Assembly (NCBI GenBank): GCA_021296255.1
Contig: JAGWAU010000017.1
Coordinates: forward strand, 430-48,008
Source: Alphaproteobacteria bacterium
Lineage (GTDB): Bacteria > Pseudomonadota > Alphaproteobacteria > UBA2966
Direction: 5' to 3'
DNA: 47,579 nucleotides
The notes under the pieces were generated by a model. That model saw only the letters and a program-made list of their open reading frames with translations, did not search any database and was not told the DNA's origin. Numbering within the stretch: the stretch's first letter is position 1; each line of letters opens with the position of its first letter. Below are positions 1 to 8,325 of this stretch, one piece after another. The translations under genes were made by a program, and so were the position numbers.

Positions 1-23
1 GCCGTCGGCCCGCGAGGGTCCAC
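1..23 (-). CDS. Possible 5' end of a divergent gene, cut by the window edge
   Basis: On the minus strand a purine-rich ribosome-binding sequence (GGAGGTGAGGAGGG, plus-strand 28-41) lies just before a GTG codon at 23-21, with a TTG at 27-25 as an alternative. Only seven codons remain before the window edge, so nothing can be said about the product. The strong Shine-Dalgarno match is the only support. If real, the gene is divergent from the Rieske operon and would share its control region; a regulator would be typical in that position, but this is speculation. Confidence 0.25.
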
Positions 24-181
24 TCAACCCTCCTCACCTCCAGCATCAGGGGGTGGGAGGCGTCCATCCCATTTCCCCCCGACCGTGTTTGCCGTACCGG
101 AAATCTAACACAACTCGGGACCTTCCTAACTCTCTGTCCATGCCTGGACGGCGGCCGATCCCAACGCCTAGACTCCCGCCA

Positions 182-214
182 GCGAGAAGAGCCGAGACTT
201 GGCGAGAAGAGCCG
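182..214 (+). repeat. Pair of 13-nt direct repeats upstream of the Rieske gene
   Basis: GCGAGAAGAGCCG occurs at 182-194 and again at 202-214, exactly 20 nt apart, about two helical turns. It is followed by a short inverted repeat, CGCGAG-G-CTCGCG, at 219-231, then the ribosome-binding sequence GAGGAGGT. The spacing would suit two regulator subunits bound to one face of the DNA, or the pair could be a chance duplication. No known operator is recognised. Confidence 0.5.
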
Positions 215-244
215 TGACCGCGAGGCTCGCGAGGAGGTCCGCCG

Positions 245-1444
245 ATGCCATCCCGCAACCGCGAGACATGGGAGCGTCCGCCCGACCTTCCCGAGACCCA
301 CTACGTCGACGCGGCCGCCTACGCCAACCCCGATATCTTCGCCGACGAGATGTCGCGGATCCTGGCGCGATCCTGGCGGTTCGGGTGCCATGAGAGCGAA
401 CTGCCCGACGCCTTCGATTTCCGCACCATCGACCACGCCGAGGTGCCGCTGGTGATGATCCGGGGCGAAGACGGCCGGATTCGGACCTTCTACAACGTCT
501 GCCCCCATCGCGGCGCCAAGCTGTTCAACGACCTCTCGGGCAACGCCAGGCTCAAGACCTGCTTTTTCCATCATTGGACGTTCGATTGGAAAGGCGACTG
601 CGTCAGCAGGCCGCGCCCGAAGGCCTATGACGACATGAACTTGCGTGCCGAGGACTGCGGGCTTCGGGAAGTGCACACGGACACCCTCTACGGCCTCGTC
701 TTCTTCAACCTCGACGACCGTCCCATCCCCTTCGCCGATTATTTCGGCGACGCCCTCGCATCCTTCGAGCGGACGCTGACGGAGGAACCCGTGGAGGTCT
801 TCCACTATCACCAAGCCGTGGTCCAGGCGAACTGGAAGCAGTGGGTCGAGTCCAACATGGACCACTATCACGAGTGGATGCACGTCATGCTGCGGCGCAC
901 GAACGTGCTCACCGAGGAGACGCTCTTCAAGCGCCGCGTCGAGCTTTATCCCTACGGCCACATCATGTTCCGGGGCATGCAGATCGATTACCAAGACGAG
1001 GCCACGGTCGTGCCGCGCGAGCAGTCGAAAGCGCTTCCCGGGCTGACCGCCGAGACCTTTCATTCGACACCGATCTTTCCCAACACGGTGCTGATGACCC
1101 GCGGCACCGTCATGCGGATCGACACGACCACGCCGCTCACACCGGACACCTCGCTCGTCGAGTTTCGCGGGCTCGGGCTGAAGAACGACAGCGAGGAGGA
1201 CCGGATAGTCAGAATTCGCCAGCACAACGAGTTCTGGGGGCCGATGAGTCACAATCTGCCGGAGGACCTCTTTGCCGCAGAACAGTGCGCGAAGGGTTAC
1301 CGCACGGGCGGTGCCGCCTACGGCATCATCTGCCGTGAAGAGAACATGTCAGCTCAGGACGATGGAGGCATGCGCCATTTCTATGCGGAGTGGAGCAAAT
1401 GGATGGGCCGGCCGGCAAGCGACCCCAGGACCAAGGCCGCGTGA
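245..1444 (+). CDS. Rieske-type aromatic-ring-hydroxylating oxygenase, alpha subunit
   Basis: Terminal oxygenase subunit expected to insert dioxygen-derived oxygen into an organic (often aromatic) substrate. The N-terminal Rieske [2Fe-2S] domain has C86-P-H88 and C106-x2-H109. The catalytic domain carries the mononuclear iron site in the sequence N-M-D206-H-Y-H209-E-W-M-H213, with Asp206 as the bridge to the neighbouring Rieske centre; a C-terminal acidic ligand is probably in the E-D-L-F-A-A-E segment near the end. At 399 residues it has the usual length. The start is supported by GAGGAGGT just upstream. It is followed at once by a small NTF2-fold subunit, so an alpha3-beta3 enzyme is likely. 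No ferredoxin or reductase gene is in the window, so electron partners must be elsewhere. Substrate unknown. Confidence 0.9.
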   Translation: MPSRNRETWERPPDLPETHYVDAAAYANPDIFADEMSRILARSWRFGCHESELPDAFDFRTIDHAEVPLVMIRGEDGRIRTFYNVCPHRGAKLFNDLSGNARLKTCFFHHWTFDWKGDCVSRPRPKAYDDMNLRAEDCGLREVHTDTLYGLVFFNLDDRPIPFADYFGDALASFERTLTEEPVEVFHYHQAVVQANWKQWVESNMDHYHEWMHVMLRRTNVLTEETLFKRRVELYPYGHIMFRGMQIDYQDEATVVPREQSKALPGLTAETFHSTPIFPNTVLMTRGTVMRIDTTTPLTPDTSLVEFRGLGLKNDSEEDRIVRIRQHNEFWGPMSHNLPEDLFAAEQCAKGYRTGGAAYGIICREENMSAQDDGGMRHFYAEWSKWMGRPASDPRTKAA

Positions 1445-1454
1445 GGGCTGGAGC

Positions 1455-1919
1455 TTGGCCGTCGGCAACGAGGATATCCGCGATTTTCTGAACCGAGTGG
1501 CCGATGCGCTCGACCGGGAGGCGTGGGACGAATTCCTGTCGATGTGCGCGCCCGAGTTCGAGTATCGCGTGACGGCATACTCCTACGAACTCGACAAGGA
1601 GATGGTCTGGCTGATCCACGACATGGACGGCCTGCGTTACCTGTTCGACGTTCTGCCCGAGCAGCTCGGCCGCAAGGGAACCCGGATGTTGCGCCAGATC
1701 TCGGTCACCGATATCTCGCGGGGAGAAGCGAAAGGGCACGTGGACGTGACGAGCAAGGTCATCGCCGTTCGAACGTCGCCGGAGGGCGTGTCGGAACTGT
1801 TTGCGGCGGGCCGATACCTGGATGTCGTCGATGTCGCCGGCGGGACGCCGCGCATGATCAAACGGGAAACCCGGCTCGATACGCGCGAGCTCGGCATAGG
1901 CTCCCACGTGCCGATATAG
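1455..1919 (+). CDS. Ring-hydroxylating dioxygenase beta subunit (SnoaL/NTF2 fold)
   Basis: Small subunit that probably has a structural role in the oxygenase. The protein of about 154 residues begins L-A-V-G-N-E-D-I-R-D-F-L, has an amphipathic first helix with aromatic residues (E-F-L-S-M-C-A-P-E-F-E-Y) and ends in an antiparallel strand pattern with R-Y-L-D-V-V-D-V, as in SnoaL-like beta subunits. I place the start at TTG 1455 because GAGG at 1443-1446 is correctly spaced and no ATG fits; a longer frame open from 1272 overlaps the alpha subunit and is unlikely. The gene lies 10 nt after the alpha stop and 11 nt before the next start, so it is co-transcribed. Confidence 0.8.
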   Translation: MAVGNEDIRDFLNRVADALDREAWDEFLSMCAPEFEYRVTAYSYELDKEMVWLIHDMDGLRYLFDVLPEQLGRKGTRMLRQISVTDISRGEAKGHVDVTSKVIAVRTSPEGVSELFAAGRYLDVVDVAGGTPRMIKRETRLDTRELGIGSHVPI

Positions 1920-1930
1920 GCGGAGGTCGC

Positions 1931-2803
1931 GTGAAGCCCGCACCTTTCGAGTATTTCGCGCCGGAGACGGCGGAAGAGGCGCTCGCCCTGATGGCCGAGC
2001 ACGGCGTGGAGGCGAGACCGCTCGCCGGCGGGCAGAGCCTTGTTCCGTTGATCAACATGCGCATGGCGCAGCCCTCGGTGCTGATCGACCTGAACCGCTG
2101 CCCCGAGCTCGCCTACCTGCGCGGGGAGGACGGCATGCTCGTCAGCGGCCCCATGACGCGGCAGCGCGAGTTGGAACTCTCCGAGACCGTTCGCGCCGCC
2201 TGCCCGCTCATTGCCAAAGCGATGCCATATATGGGCCATGCCACGATCCGCAACCGCGGGACCGCCGGCGGCAGCCTGAGCCACGCCGACCCGTCGGCGG
2301 AGCTCCCGGGCGTGGCGCTGGCGCTGGGCGCCGAGATGATCGCGGGCGGGCCGAACGGCCGACGCACCGTGCCGGCGACGGAGTTCTTCTTCGCCGAACT
2401 GACGACCGCTCTGGAACCGGATGAGATGCTCTGCGAGATCAGGTTTCCCGAAGCCCCGGCCGGGTCCCGGGCCGCCTTTGCCGAGGTCGGCAGTCACTTC
2501 GGCGGACTGGCTCTCGTCGGCGTTGCCGCGCAGATCGACCTCGATTCCGCCGGCCGTTGTACCAAGGCGGCGCTGGCCGCCACGGGTGCCGGGGAACGGC
2601 CGACGCGTCTGTCGTCCACGGAGGCGGTCCTGACGGGCGAAGTCCTGGAGAAACAGTCGATTGCCGAGGCCGCCGAGGCCGCAGCAGGCGACGTGGAGCC
2701 CTTGGAAGACCTACATGCCACGGCCCATTGGCGGCGGCGAGCGGCTGTCGCCATGGCGGCGCGGGTCCTTCACGAGATCGCGGACGAGGCGGGAACGCGA
2801 TGA
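1931..2803 (+). CDS. Molybdenum hydroxylase FAD subunit (CoxM/xanthine dehydrogenase family)
   Basis: Medium FAD-binding subunit (290 residues) of an enzyme of the xanthine oxidase family; it passes electrons from the iron-sulfur subunit to an acceptor. Flavin motifs are visible: A-G-G-Q-S-L at residues 32-37 and T-A-G-G-S at 111-115 after T-I-R-N-R-G. The C-terminal half matches the CO-dehydrogenase flavoprotein C-terminal domain. The start is GTG 1931, preceded by GGAGG; the frame is also open upstream across the beta subunit, which is a shadow. The stop overlaps the ATG of the next gene (ATGA), the classic sign of coupled translation. Confidence 0.9.
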   Translation: MKPAPFEYFAPETAEEALALMAEHGVEARPLAGGQSLVPLINMRMAQPSVLIDLNRCPELAYLRGEDGMLVSGPMTRQRELELSETVRAACPLIAKAMPYMGHATIRNRGTAGGSLSHADPSAELPGVALALGAEMIAGGPNGRRTVPATEFFFAELTTALEPDEMLCEIRFPEAPAGSRAAFAEVGSHFGGLALVGVAAQIDLDSAGRCTKAALAATGAGERPTRLSSTEAVLTGEVLEKQSIAEAAEAAAGDVEPLEDLHATAHWRRRAAVAMAARVLHEIADEAGTR

Positions 2804-3291
2804 CGGCGCGCCGCGAAGTCCGCGTTACGGTCAATGGCCGCGCGTACGCGCGCAACGTGGAACCCCGAATGCTGCTGGTCGATTTTCTGCGCCACGAATG
2901 CGGCCTGACGGGGACGCACGTGGGCTGTGCGCACGGGGTCTGCGGTGCGTGCACCATCGTGTTGGACGGCGTCTCGGTCCGAAGCTGCCTCACCTTCGCC
3001 GTTCAGGCCGAGGGAAAGGAGATCACGACCGTCGAAGGCCTGGCGGACGGCGAGTCGCTGACCGCCTTGCAGCAGGCCTTCCACGAGAACCACGCGCTCC
3101 AATGCGGCTACTGCACGCCCGGTTTCCTCATGTCGCTGACGGAATTTCTCCGGGAAACACCGAACCCGGATGAGGGCCAGATCCGCGAACGCCTCTCGGG
3201 TAATCTGTGCCGCTGCACGGGGTACGCCAACATCGTGAGCGCCGTGCAGATGGCCGCCCAGCGTTTGCGCGAGAAGGGCGGTGTGTCGTGA
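2800..3291 (+). CDS. Molybdenum hydroxylase [2Fe-2S] subunit (CoxS-like)
   Basis: Small iron-sulfur subunit (163 residues) carrying two [2Fe-2S] clusters between the molybdenum and FAD subunits. The plant-ferredoxin type cluster uses C43, C48, C51 and C63 (C-A-H-G-V-C-G-A-C). The helical-domain cluster uses C102-G-Y-C105 and C137-R-C139, followed by T-G-Y. All eight ligands are present. Its length is normal for the family. It overlaps the FAD gene by 4 nt at the start and the large subunit by 4 nt at the end (GTGA), so the three genes form one translationally coupled unit. Confidence 0.93.
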   Translation: MTARREVRVTVNGRAYARNVEPRMLLVDFLRHECGLTGTHVGCAHGVCGACTIVLDGVSVRSCLTFAVQAEGKEITTVEGLADGESLTALQQAFHENHALQCGYCTPGFLMSLTEFLRETPNPDEGQIRERLSGNLCRCTGYANIVSAVQMAAQRLREKGGVS

Positions 3292-5672
3292 GTGTGCCGG
3301 GAGATACCCGCGGCACCGGGACATGGGTCGGTAGAACCGTTCCGCGAAAGGAGGACCTGCGCCTCCTGCGTGGCATGGGCACCTATATCGACGATGTCCC
3401 CGAACCGCGCGGCACGCTGCACCTCGCGGTGCTGCGCAGCCCGTACGCCCACGCTCGAATCCGCACGATCGAGACGGCCGAAGCTGAAGCCCTGGACGGC
3501 GTCGTCGCGGTCGTCACCGGCACCGAGGTTGCCGAGCTGATCCCGCCGTTTGCGGGGGACTACGAGAAGCCCGGATTCAAGATGTCGCACCGGCCAGCTC
3601 TGGCCACCGATACGGTGCGGTTCGTGGGCGACGGGGTGGCTCTGGTTCTGGCAGAGAACGCATACATTGCGGAGGACGCCCTCGGCCTCGTTTTCGTGGA
3701 CTATGAACAGCTGCCGGCCGTTTCCGATGTCGAGGAGGCGCTGAAAGCCGACGCGCCTCGCGTTCACGAAGAGCTGGCAGACAACGTCCTCATCGAGGGA
3801 GGCAATAGAACCGAGGGTTTCGACGAAGTCTTTGAAGCGGCCGATCACATTCTGCGCGAGCGATTCCGCATCAACCGCGTGGCCGGCGTCGCGATGGAAC
3901 CGCGAGGCTGTCTCGCCGTCTATGAGAAATCCGACGATGCGGTCACGTTGTGGACGGGAACCCAGGTCCCCCACATGCTGCGCATCGGCATCGCCCGTTA
4001 CCTCGGCTGGCCGGAGAGCCGGGTCCGCGTGGCGGCGCCCGACGTGGGGGGCGGTTTCGGTCCCAAGATGTATCTCTACCCCGAAGAGCTTCTCGCGGTC
4101 GCCATGGCGCGCGAATATCGATGTCCCGTCAAATGGATCGAGGACCGGCTCGAGGATTTTCTGACCACCTTTCAGGCGCGCGATCACGTTTACGACGTGG
4201 CGGTCGCCTACGACGACGACGGCACCGTGCGGGCGGTCGAGGTCGACGTGGCGGTGAACTCCGGCGCCTACTCCAACTATCCCATGGGGGCCAGCCTCGA
4301 GCCGTTTCAGGGGCCCTTGAACATGCCGGGACCCTACCGCTTCCGCCAGTTCGCCTTCACCTGCAGGGGAGTCGCGACCCATACCTGCCCGACGGGCGCG
4401 TTTCGGGGCGTGTCGGCACCATGCGTCACCATGGCCATGGAAGGCATGATGGACCGTATCGCGCGTCACCTGGGCCTGGATCGGGTGGAGGTCCGCCGCC
4501 GCAATCTCGTCAGGCCGGATGAATTCCCCTATGTCAACGTGGTCAACCAGTTCTACGTCACGGGAAGCTATGTCGAATGCATGGACCGCGCCCTGGAGAT
4601 GGTGGACTACGGGGGTTATCTGGCGGCGCGGCCGCCGGAGCGGCTGGTCGACGGCAAGTATCGTGGTATCGGAATCGCCGTGGTGACCGAGCTCGGGGGT
4701 CATGGGGCGGCACGGTACAAGGCGCGAGGCCTTCCCGATCTGCCGGGATTCGACACGGCCCACGTCGAACTCGAACCCAACGGGCGGGTACGCGCCACGA
4801 CCAGCTTTTCAAGCCAGGGCCAGGGTCATGAAACCACCTTTGCCCAGATCATCGCGGACGAGCTCGGGGTCTCAATCGACGACGTTGCGATCCGGGGCGG
4901 TGATACCGGCAATTCGCCGTTTGGCACCGGAACGTTCGCAAGCCGCGGGGCCGTGGTCGGCGGCGGCGCCGTCATGCGCGCTTCGGGAGATTTGCGCGAA
5001 AGGATCAAGAAATTCGCGGCGCATCTCCTGGAGGCGAGTCCCGACGACATCGTGCTGGAAGGCGGTTATGCCCACGTGCAGGGCGTCCGCGAGATGCACG
5101 TGAGTCTCTATGACGTCGCGCGGGCGGCTTACGGTCTCACCGAGTCGATGCAGCTTCCGGAAGGTGAGGAGTTTGGGCTGCAAGCGATCGCCACCTACGA
5201 TCCGCCGGCATCCTCCATCTCCAATGCCTGCCACATCGCCTGTGTCGGCGTCGACGCGGCAACCGGGCTCGTCGAAGTGGAACGCTATGTCGTCGTTCAC
5301 GATTGCGGCCGCGTGGTCAATCCGCTCCTCGTCAAAGGCCAGATTCAAGGTGGAGTCGCGCAAGGTCTCGGACAGGCCCTGTTCGAGGAAATCCTTTATG
5401 ACGCGGAAGGGCAGATGCTGTCGGCGACCCTGATGGACTACATGATCCCCACCGCTCTCGATGTCCCAACCCTGGAGATGGAGCACATCGAGTCCCCGGC
5501 GACGGACAATATCGGGGGATTCAAAGGCGCCGGCGAGGGCGGCGTCATCGGGGCGTTACCCGCGATCGCCTGTGCCGTGGGCGATGCGCTGGCGCCCTTG
5601 GGCGCCAACGTGAACCGGCTGCCCTTGCGGCCGGATACGGTTCTCGGCCTGATCGAGGGCGCGGAGGCGTAG
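3288..5672 (+). CDS. Molybdenum hydroxylase large subunit (CoxL-like, substrate unknown)
   Basis: Catalytic subunit (about 794 residues) binding the Mo-pterin cytosine dinucleotide cofactor. The start is taken as GTG 3288, overlapping the CoxS stop; GTG 3294 is an alternative. Key Mo-site features are a G-G-G-F-G-P-K segment and the catalytic glutamate E750 in G-A-G-E-G-G. The active-site loop reads G-A-F-R-G-V-S-A-P (A371-P379). This is not the A-Y-x-C-S-F-R loop of true form I CO dehydrogenase nor a clear A-Y-R-G-A-G-R form II loop. The enzyme is therefore better read as a hydroxylase of an organic substrate, perhaps a heterocycle or an aromatic acid or aldehyde, working with the preceding Rieske oxygenase. 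No maturation genes (coxDEFG, mocA) are nearby. Confidence 0.9.
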   Translation: MSVPGDTRGTGTWVGRTVPRKEDLRLLRGMGTYIDDVPEPRGTLHLAVLRSPYAHARIRTIETAEAEALDGVVAVVTGTEVAELIPPFAGDYEKPGFKMSHRPALATDTVRFVGDGVALVLAENAYIAEDALGLVFVDYEQLPAVSDVEEALKADAPRVHEELADNVLIEGGNRTEGFDEVFEAADHILRERFRINRVAGVAMEPRGCLAVYEKSDDAVTLWTGTQVPHMLRIGIARYLGWPESRVRVAAPDVGGGFGPKMYLYPEELLAVAMAREYRCPVKWIEDRLEDFLTTFQARDHVYDVAVAYDDDGTVRAVEVDVAVNSGAYSNYPMGASLEPFQGPLNMPGPYRFRQFAFTCRGVATHTCPTGAFRGVSAPCVTMAMEGMMDRIARHLGLDRVEVRRRNLVRPDEFPYVNVVNQFYVTGSYVECMDRALEMVDYGGYLAARPPERLVDGKYRGIGIAVVTELGGHGAARYKARGLPDLPGFDTAHVELEPNGRVRATTSFSSQGQGHETTFAQIIADELGVSIDDVAIRGGDTGNSPFGTGTFASRGAVVGGGAVMRASGDLRERIKKFAAHLLEASPDDIVLEGGYAHVQGVREMHVSLYDVARAAYGLTESMQLPEGEEFGLQAIATYDPPASSISNACHIACVGVDAATGLVEVERYVVVHDCGRVVNPLLVKGQIQGGVAQGLGQALFEEILYDAEGQMLSATLMDYMIPTALDVPTLEMEHIESPATDNIGGFKGAGEGGVIGALPAIACAVGDALAPLGANVNRLPLRPDTVLGLIEGAEA

Positions 5673-5689
5673 GAGTTCCGGTTTTGCTT

Positions 5690-5723
5690 CCGGTGCCGGC
5701 GGCTCCACGGGAGGCGACACCGG
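5690..5723. terminator. Hairpin between convergent genes (possible bidirectional terminator)
   Basis: CCGGTG at 5690-5695 pairs with CACCGG at 5718-5723, and inner CGGCTCC/GGAGGCG arms pair with one mismatch around an ACGG loop. It lies between the ends of the large hydroxylase subunit and the convergent ThDP enzyme. There is no clear T-run, so intrinsic termination is uncertain. Confidence 0.3.
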
Positions 5724-5748
5724 CGCCGCTTCGGGAACGAGCATCTAT

Positions 5749-7452
5749 TCAGCCGCCGTCGCGGGAGCCGGCGTGCCGGGCCTTGAGGGCCGCTTCTCGC
5801 GTCTCGGTCAGCGTCATGCGGGTTGTAATCGCCTCGGGATCCATGCGGATGTCGAGGACCGCGGCGCGGCCGCAAGCCAGCGCGTCCTCGAAGGCGGGAG
5901 CGAAATCCTCCGTCCGTTCGATGGCGGCGCCGAAAGCGCCGAAGCTCTCGGCATACTTGGCAAAATCCGGATTGGTCAGATCCGTACCGCTGATGCGGCC
6001 GGGAAACTGCTTCTCCTGATGCAGCCGAATGGTCCCGTAAATGCCGTTGTTGAACACCAGGATGAGCGGCGCGACCTCGTGGTGAATGGCGGTGGCCAAC
6101 TCGTTGCCGGTCATCATGAATCCACCGTCGCCGACAAACGAGACCACAGGCCGGTCCGGCGCCACGAGCTTGGCCGCGATGCCTGCGGGCACGCCGTATC
6201 CCATGGCGCCATTCGCGGGGCCCAACAACGTGCGGAAGCGGGTGAACTGGTAGAACCGTTGCGGCCAGCCGGAGAAATTGCCCGCATCGACTGTGACAAT
6301 GGCGTCCTGAGGCAGCCGGGTACGCACCGTATCCATCACCCGATAGAGATCGACGGTTCCGGGAGACGCCACCGCCTCAAGCGTCTCGAGATAGTCACGG
6401 CGGGCGGCCTCGACCCAATCGCCCCAAGCCGTCCACTCGACGGGCTCCAACGTCCTGACCGCGGCCGCGAATTCGGCCATGGAAGCCACGATCGCGAGAT
6501 CCGGCCGATAGACCCGGCCGATCTCGTTGGCGTCGGGGTAGACGTGGACGAGCGTGGCTTGGGGACGAGGCGGCTGCAACAGCGTGTAGCCTTCGGTGGT
6601 GACGTCGCCGAGGCGGGTGCCCACCGCGAGAACGAAGTCGGCCTGCCGCAGGCGTTCGGAGACCTTCGGATCCTTTGCATAAGCTAGGTCGCCCGCATAG
6701 GACGGATGATGGTTGCTGAGCAGGTCCTGGCGCCGGAAATCCACTAGGGTCGGGATGTGGTTCGCCTTGGTGAAGGCAGCCAGGTCGTCGCATGCTTCCG
6801 CTGTCCACCCGCCGCCGCCGAGGATCATGAGAGGCCGTTCGGCGCGCGCCAGCAGCTCATGCAGGCGGCGTAGCTCCATTCGGCCCGGATAGTTAGGCGC
6901 TGGCATGGCGGGCTCGACATCGGCCACCACCGCGGTTTCTCGCTGCGTGTCTTCCGGAATGGCCAGGACCACGGGGCCGGGACGTCCCGAGCGCGCCGTA
7001 TGGAACGCGCGGGACACGAACTCGGGCATGCGGGCGGGATCGTCGATCTGGGCCGCCCATTTGGTGGTCCAGCCGAAAAACCGCTCGACGTCGACTTCCT
7101 GGAACGCCTCGCGCCCAACGAATGGGCGGGGAACCTGGCCCACGAACATCACCAGGGGCGTGGAATCCTGGTGAGCGATATGCACGCCGACGCTGGCGTG
7201 ACAGGCGCCCGGACCCCGCGTGACGAAGCAGACGCCCGGATTGCCCGTCATCTTGCCGCAGGCTTCCGCCATGTTCGCGGCGCCAGCCTCGTGCCGGCAC
7301 GTCACGAAGCGGATGCTCGGGGCGTCGTAGATATTATCGAGGACTTCGAGATAGCTCTCGCCTGGGACGCCGAACACCATGTCGACGCCGTGCGCCTTCA
7401 GGGCGTCGACGAGGATTCGACCACCGGTTCGTGCCTGTAGAGCTTGCGCCAC
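5749..7452 (-). CDS. ThDP-dependent enzyme of the acetolactate synthase/decarboxylase family
   Basis: Protein of 567 residues with three ThDP-family domains. The N-terminal pyrimidine domain has F-G-V-P-G-E and the cofactor-activating glutamate E55 in R-H-E-A-G-A-A. A central domain follows, then a C-terminal diphosphate domain with G-D-G-G near residue 439 and N-N-G about 25 residues later, the G-D-G-x(n)-N-N motif. This suggests decarboxylation or carboligation of a 2-oxo acid; the exact substrate cannot be read from the sequence. A biosynthetic acetolactate synthase would normally have its small regulatory subunit next to it, and none is present. Start is GTG 7452 after GGAG. The gene converges on the molybdenum hydroxylase and may belong to the same catabolic region, but on its own promoter. 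Confidence 0.85.
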   Translation of the reverse strand: MAQALQARTGGRILVDALKAHGVDMVFGVPGESYLEVLDNIYDAPSIRFVTCRHEAGAANMAEACGKMTGNPGVCFVTRGPGACHASVGVHIAHQDSTPLVMFVGQVPRPFVGREAFQEVDVERFFGWTTKWAAQIDDPARMPEFVSRAFHTARSGRPGPVVLAIPEDTQRETAVVADVEPAMPAPNYPGRMELRRLHELLARAERPLMILGGGGWTAEACDDLAAFTKANHIPTLVDFRRQDLLSNHHPSYAGDLAYAKDPKVSERLRQADFVLAVGTRLGDVTTEGYTLLQPPRPQATLVHVYPDANEIGRVYRPDLAIVASMAEFAAAVRTLEPVEWTAWGDWVEAARRDYLETLEAVASPGTVDLYRVMDTVRTRLPQDAIVTVDAGNFSGWPQRFYQFTRFRTLLGPANGAMGYGVPAGIAAKLVAPDRPVVSFVGDGGFMMTGNELATAIHHEVAPLILVFNNGIYGTIRLHQEKQFPGRISGTDLTNPDFAKYAESFGAFGAAIERTEDFAPAFEDALACGRAAVLDIRMDPEAITTRMTLTETREAALKARHAGSRDGG

Positions 7453-7548
7453 GAGGTCTCCTATTTCGGGCTAGCGGCCCGGCATCTTGGGCAATGGAAC
7501 CGGGTAGGTCAGCATGATTGACTCCGCGCCCGGTGATATGGTGCCGGC

Positions 7549-8325
7549 ATGAGGCTGTGCAGAATCGCCGTGCAGATATTGCTGATTGCGAGCGCTCCCG
7601 CCTTCGCCGCCGACGACATTGTCTCGGGCGGCACGGCCAAGGTCTCCGAGATCGTCGACGGGGACACGCTGGTGCTCGATGACGGACGTCAAGTGCGCCT
7701 CGTTGGGATCCAGGCTCCCAAACTGCCGCCCGGCCGGGCACGCGTCAAGCTTCAGCCCCTTGCGAACGAAGCGAAAGCAGCGCTCGCGGAGCTGACCCTG
7801 GGACGCACGGTCCGGCTCTCGTTCGGGGGTCAGCGTATCGACCGGTATAGTCGCCAACTCGCCCACCTTCACGACGAAGACGGGCGTTGGATCCAGGGAG
7901 ATCTCCTGCTTCGCGGCCTTGCACGGGTCTATAGCTTTCGCGACAGCCGGTCGCTGGTCGCTGACATGCTGACGCTGGAGCGCGAGGCCCGGCAGGCGGA
8001 CCGAGGCATCTGGGGTCACCCCTTCTATCGGGTGCGGAGCGTTTCCGAGGCCCCTCGGCATTTGGATTCGTTCCAGCTGGTGGAAGGACGCGTGCTGGAT
8101 ACGGCGGAGGTGCGGGGGCGGACCTATCTGAATTTTGGAGAAGATTGGCGGACTGACTTCACCGTCACCATATCTCCAAAAGATCGCCGGCGGTTCCGGA
8201 AGGAGCCCTTCGACTTGCTGGCGTTGGCAGGCCGTAGGGTTCGAGTACGCGGTTGGCTCTATCAGCGAAATGGACCCATGATCGACGTTACGCATCCCGA
8301 ACAGATCGAACTCCTGGCAGAATGA
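7549..8325 (+). CDS. Secreted thermonuclease-fold (SNase) protein with altered active site
   Basis: The protein has 258 residues with a signal peptide (about 1-20, ending A-F-A-A). The nuclease-like OB fold begins V-D-G-D-T at 36-40, where the metal-binding Asp is kept. Arg50 in R-L-V-G-I matches Arg35 of staphylococcal nuclease and Arg102 in D-R-Y-S-R-Q-L matches Arg87. The general-base Glu43 position, however, is Lys58 in A-P-K-L-P. A second half follows with W-G-H-P-F-Y and a beta-rich C-terminal region (residues about 170-258). The family assignment is firm; nuclease activity is doubtful. Its stop overlaps the ATG of the M48 protease, so the two are co-expressed, both probably exported. 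Confidence 0.8.
   Translation: MRLCRIAVQILLIASAPAFAADDIVSGGTAKVSEIVDGDTLVLDDGRQVRLVGIQAPKLPPGRARVKLQPLANEAKAALAELTLGRTVRLSFGGQRIDRYSRQLAHLHDEDGRWIQGDLLLRGLARVYSFRDSRSLVADMLTLEREARQADRGIWGHPFYRVRSVSEAPRHLDSFQLVEGRVLDTAEVRGRTYLNFGEDWRTDFTVTISPKDRRRFRKEPFDLLALAGRRVRVRGWLYQRNGPMIDVTHPEQIELLAE

Noticed and set aside
3108..4763. A 551-codon open frame antisense to the molybdenum hydroxylase large subunit
   Set aside because: No domain, no ribosome-binding sequence, and it covers a well-conserved sense gene and part of the iron-sulfur subunit.
3288..5672. Reading the operon as a carbon monoxide dehydrogenase
   Set aside because: The large subunit has G-A-F-R-G-V-S-A-P where form I CO dehydrogenase has A-Y-x-C-S-F-R, and no cox accessory genes are present.
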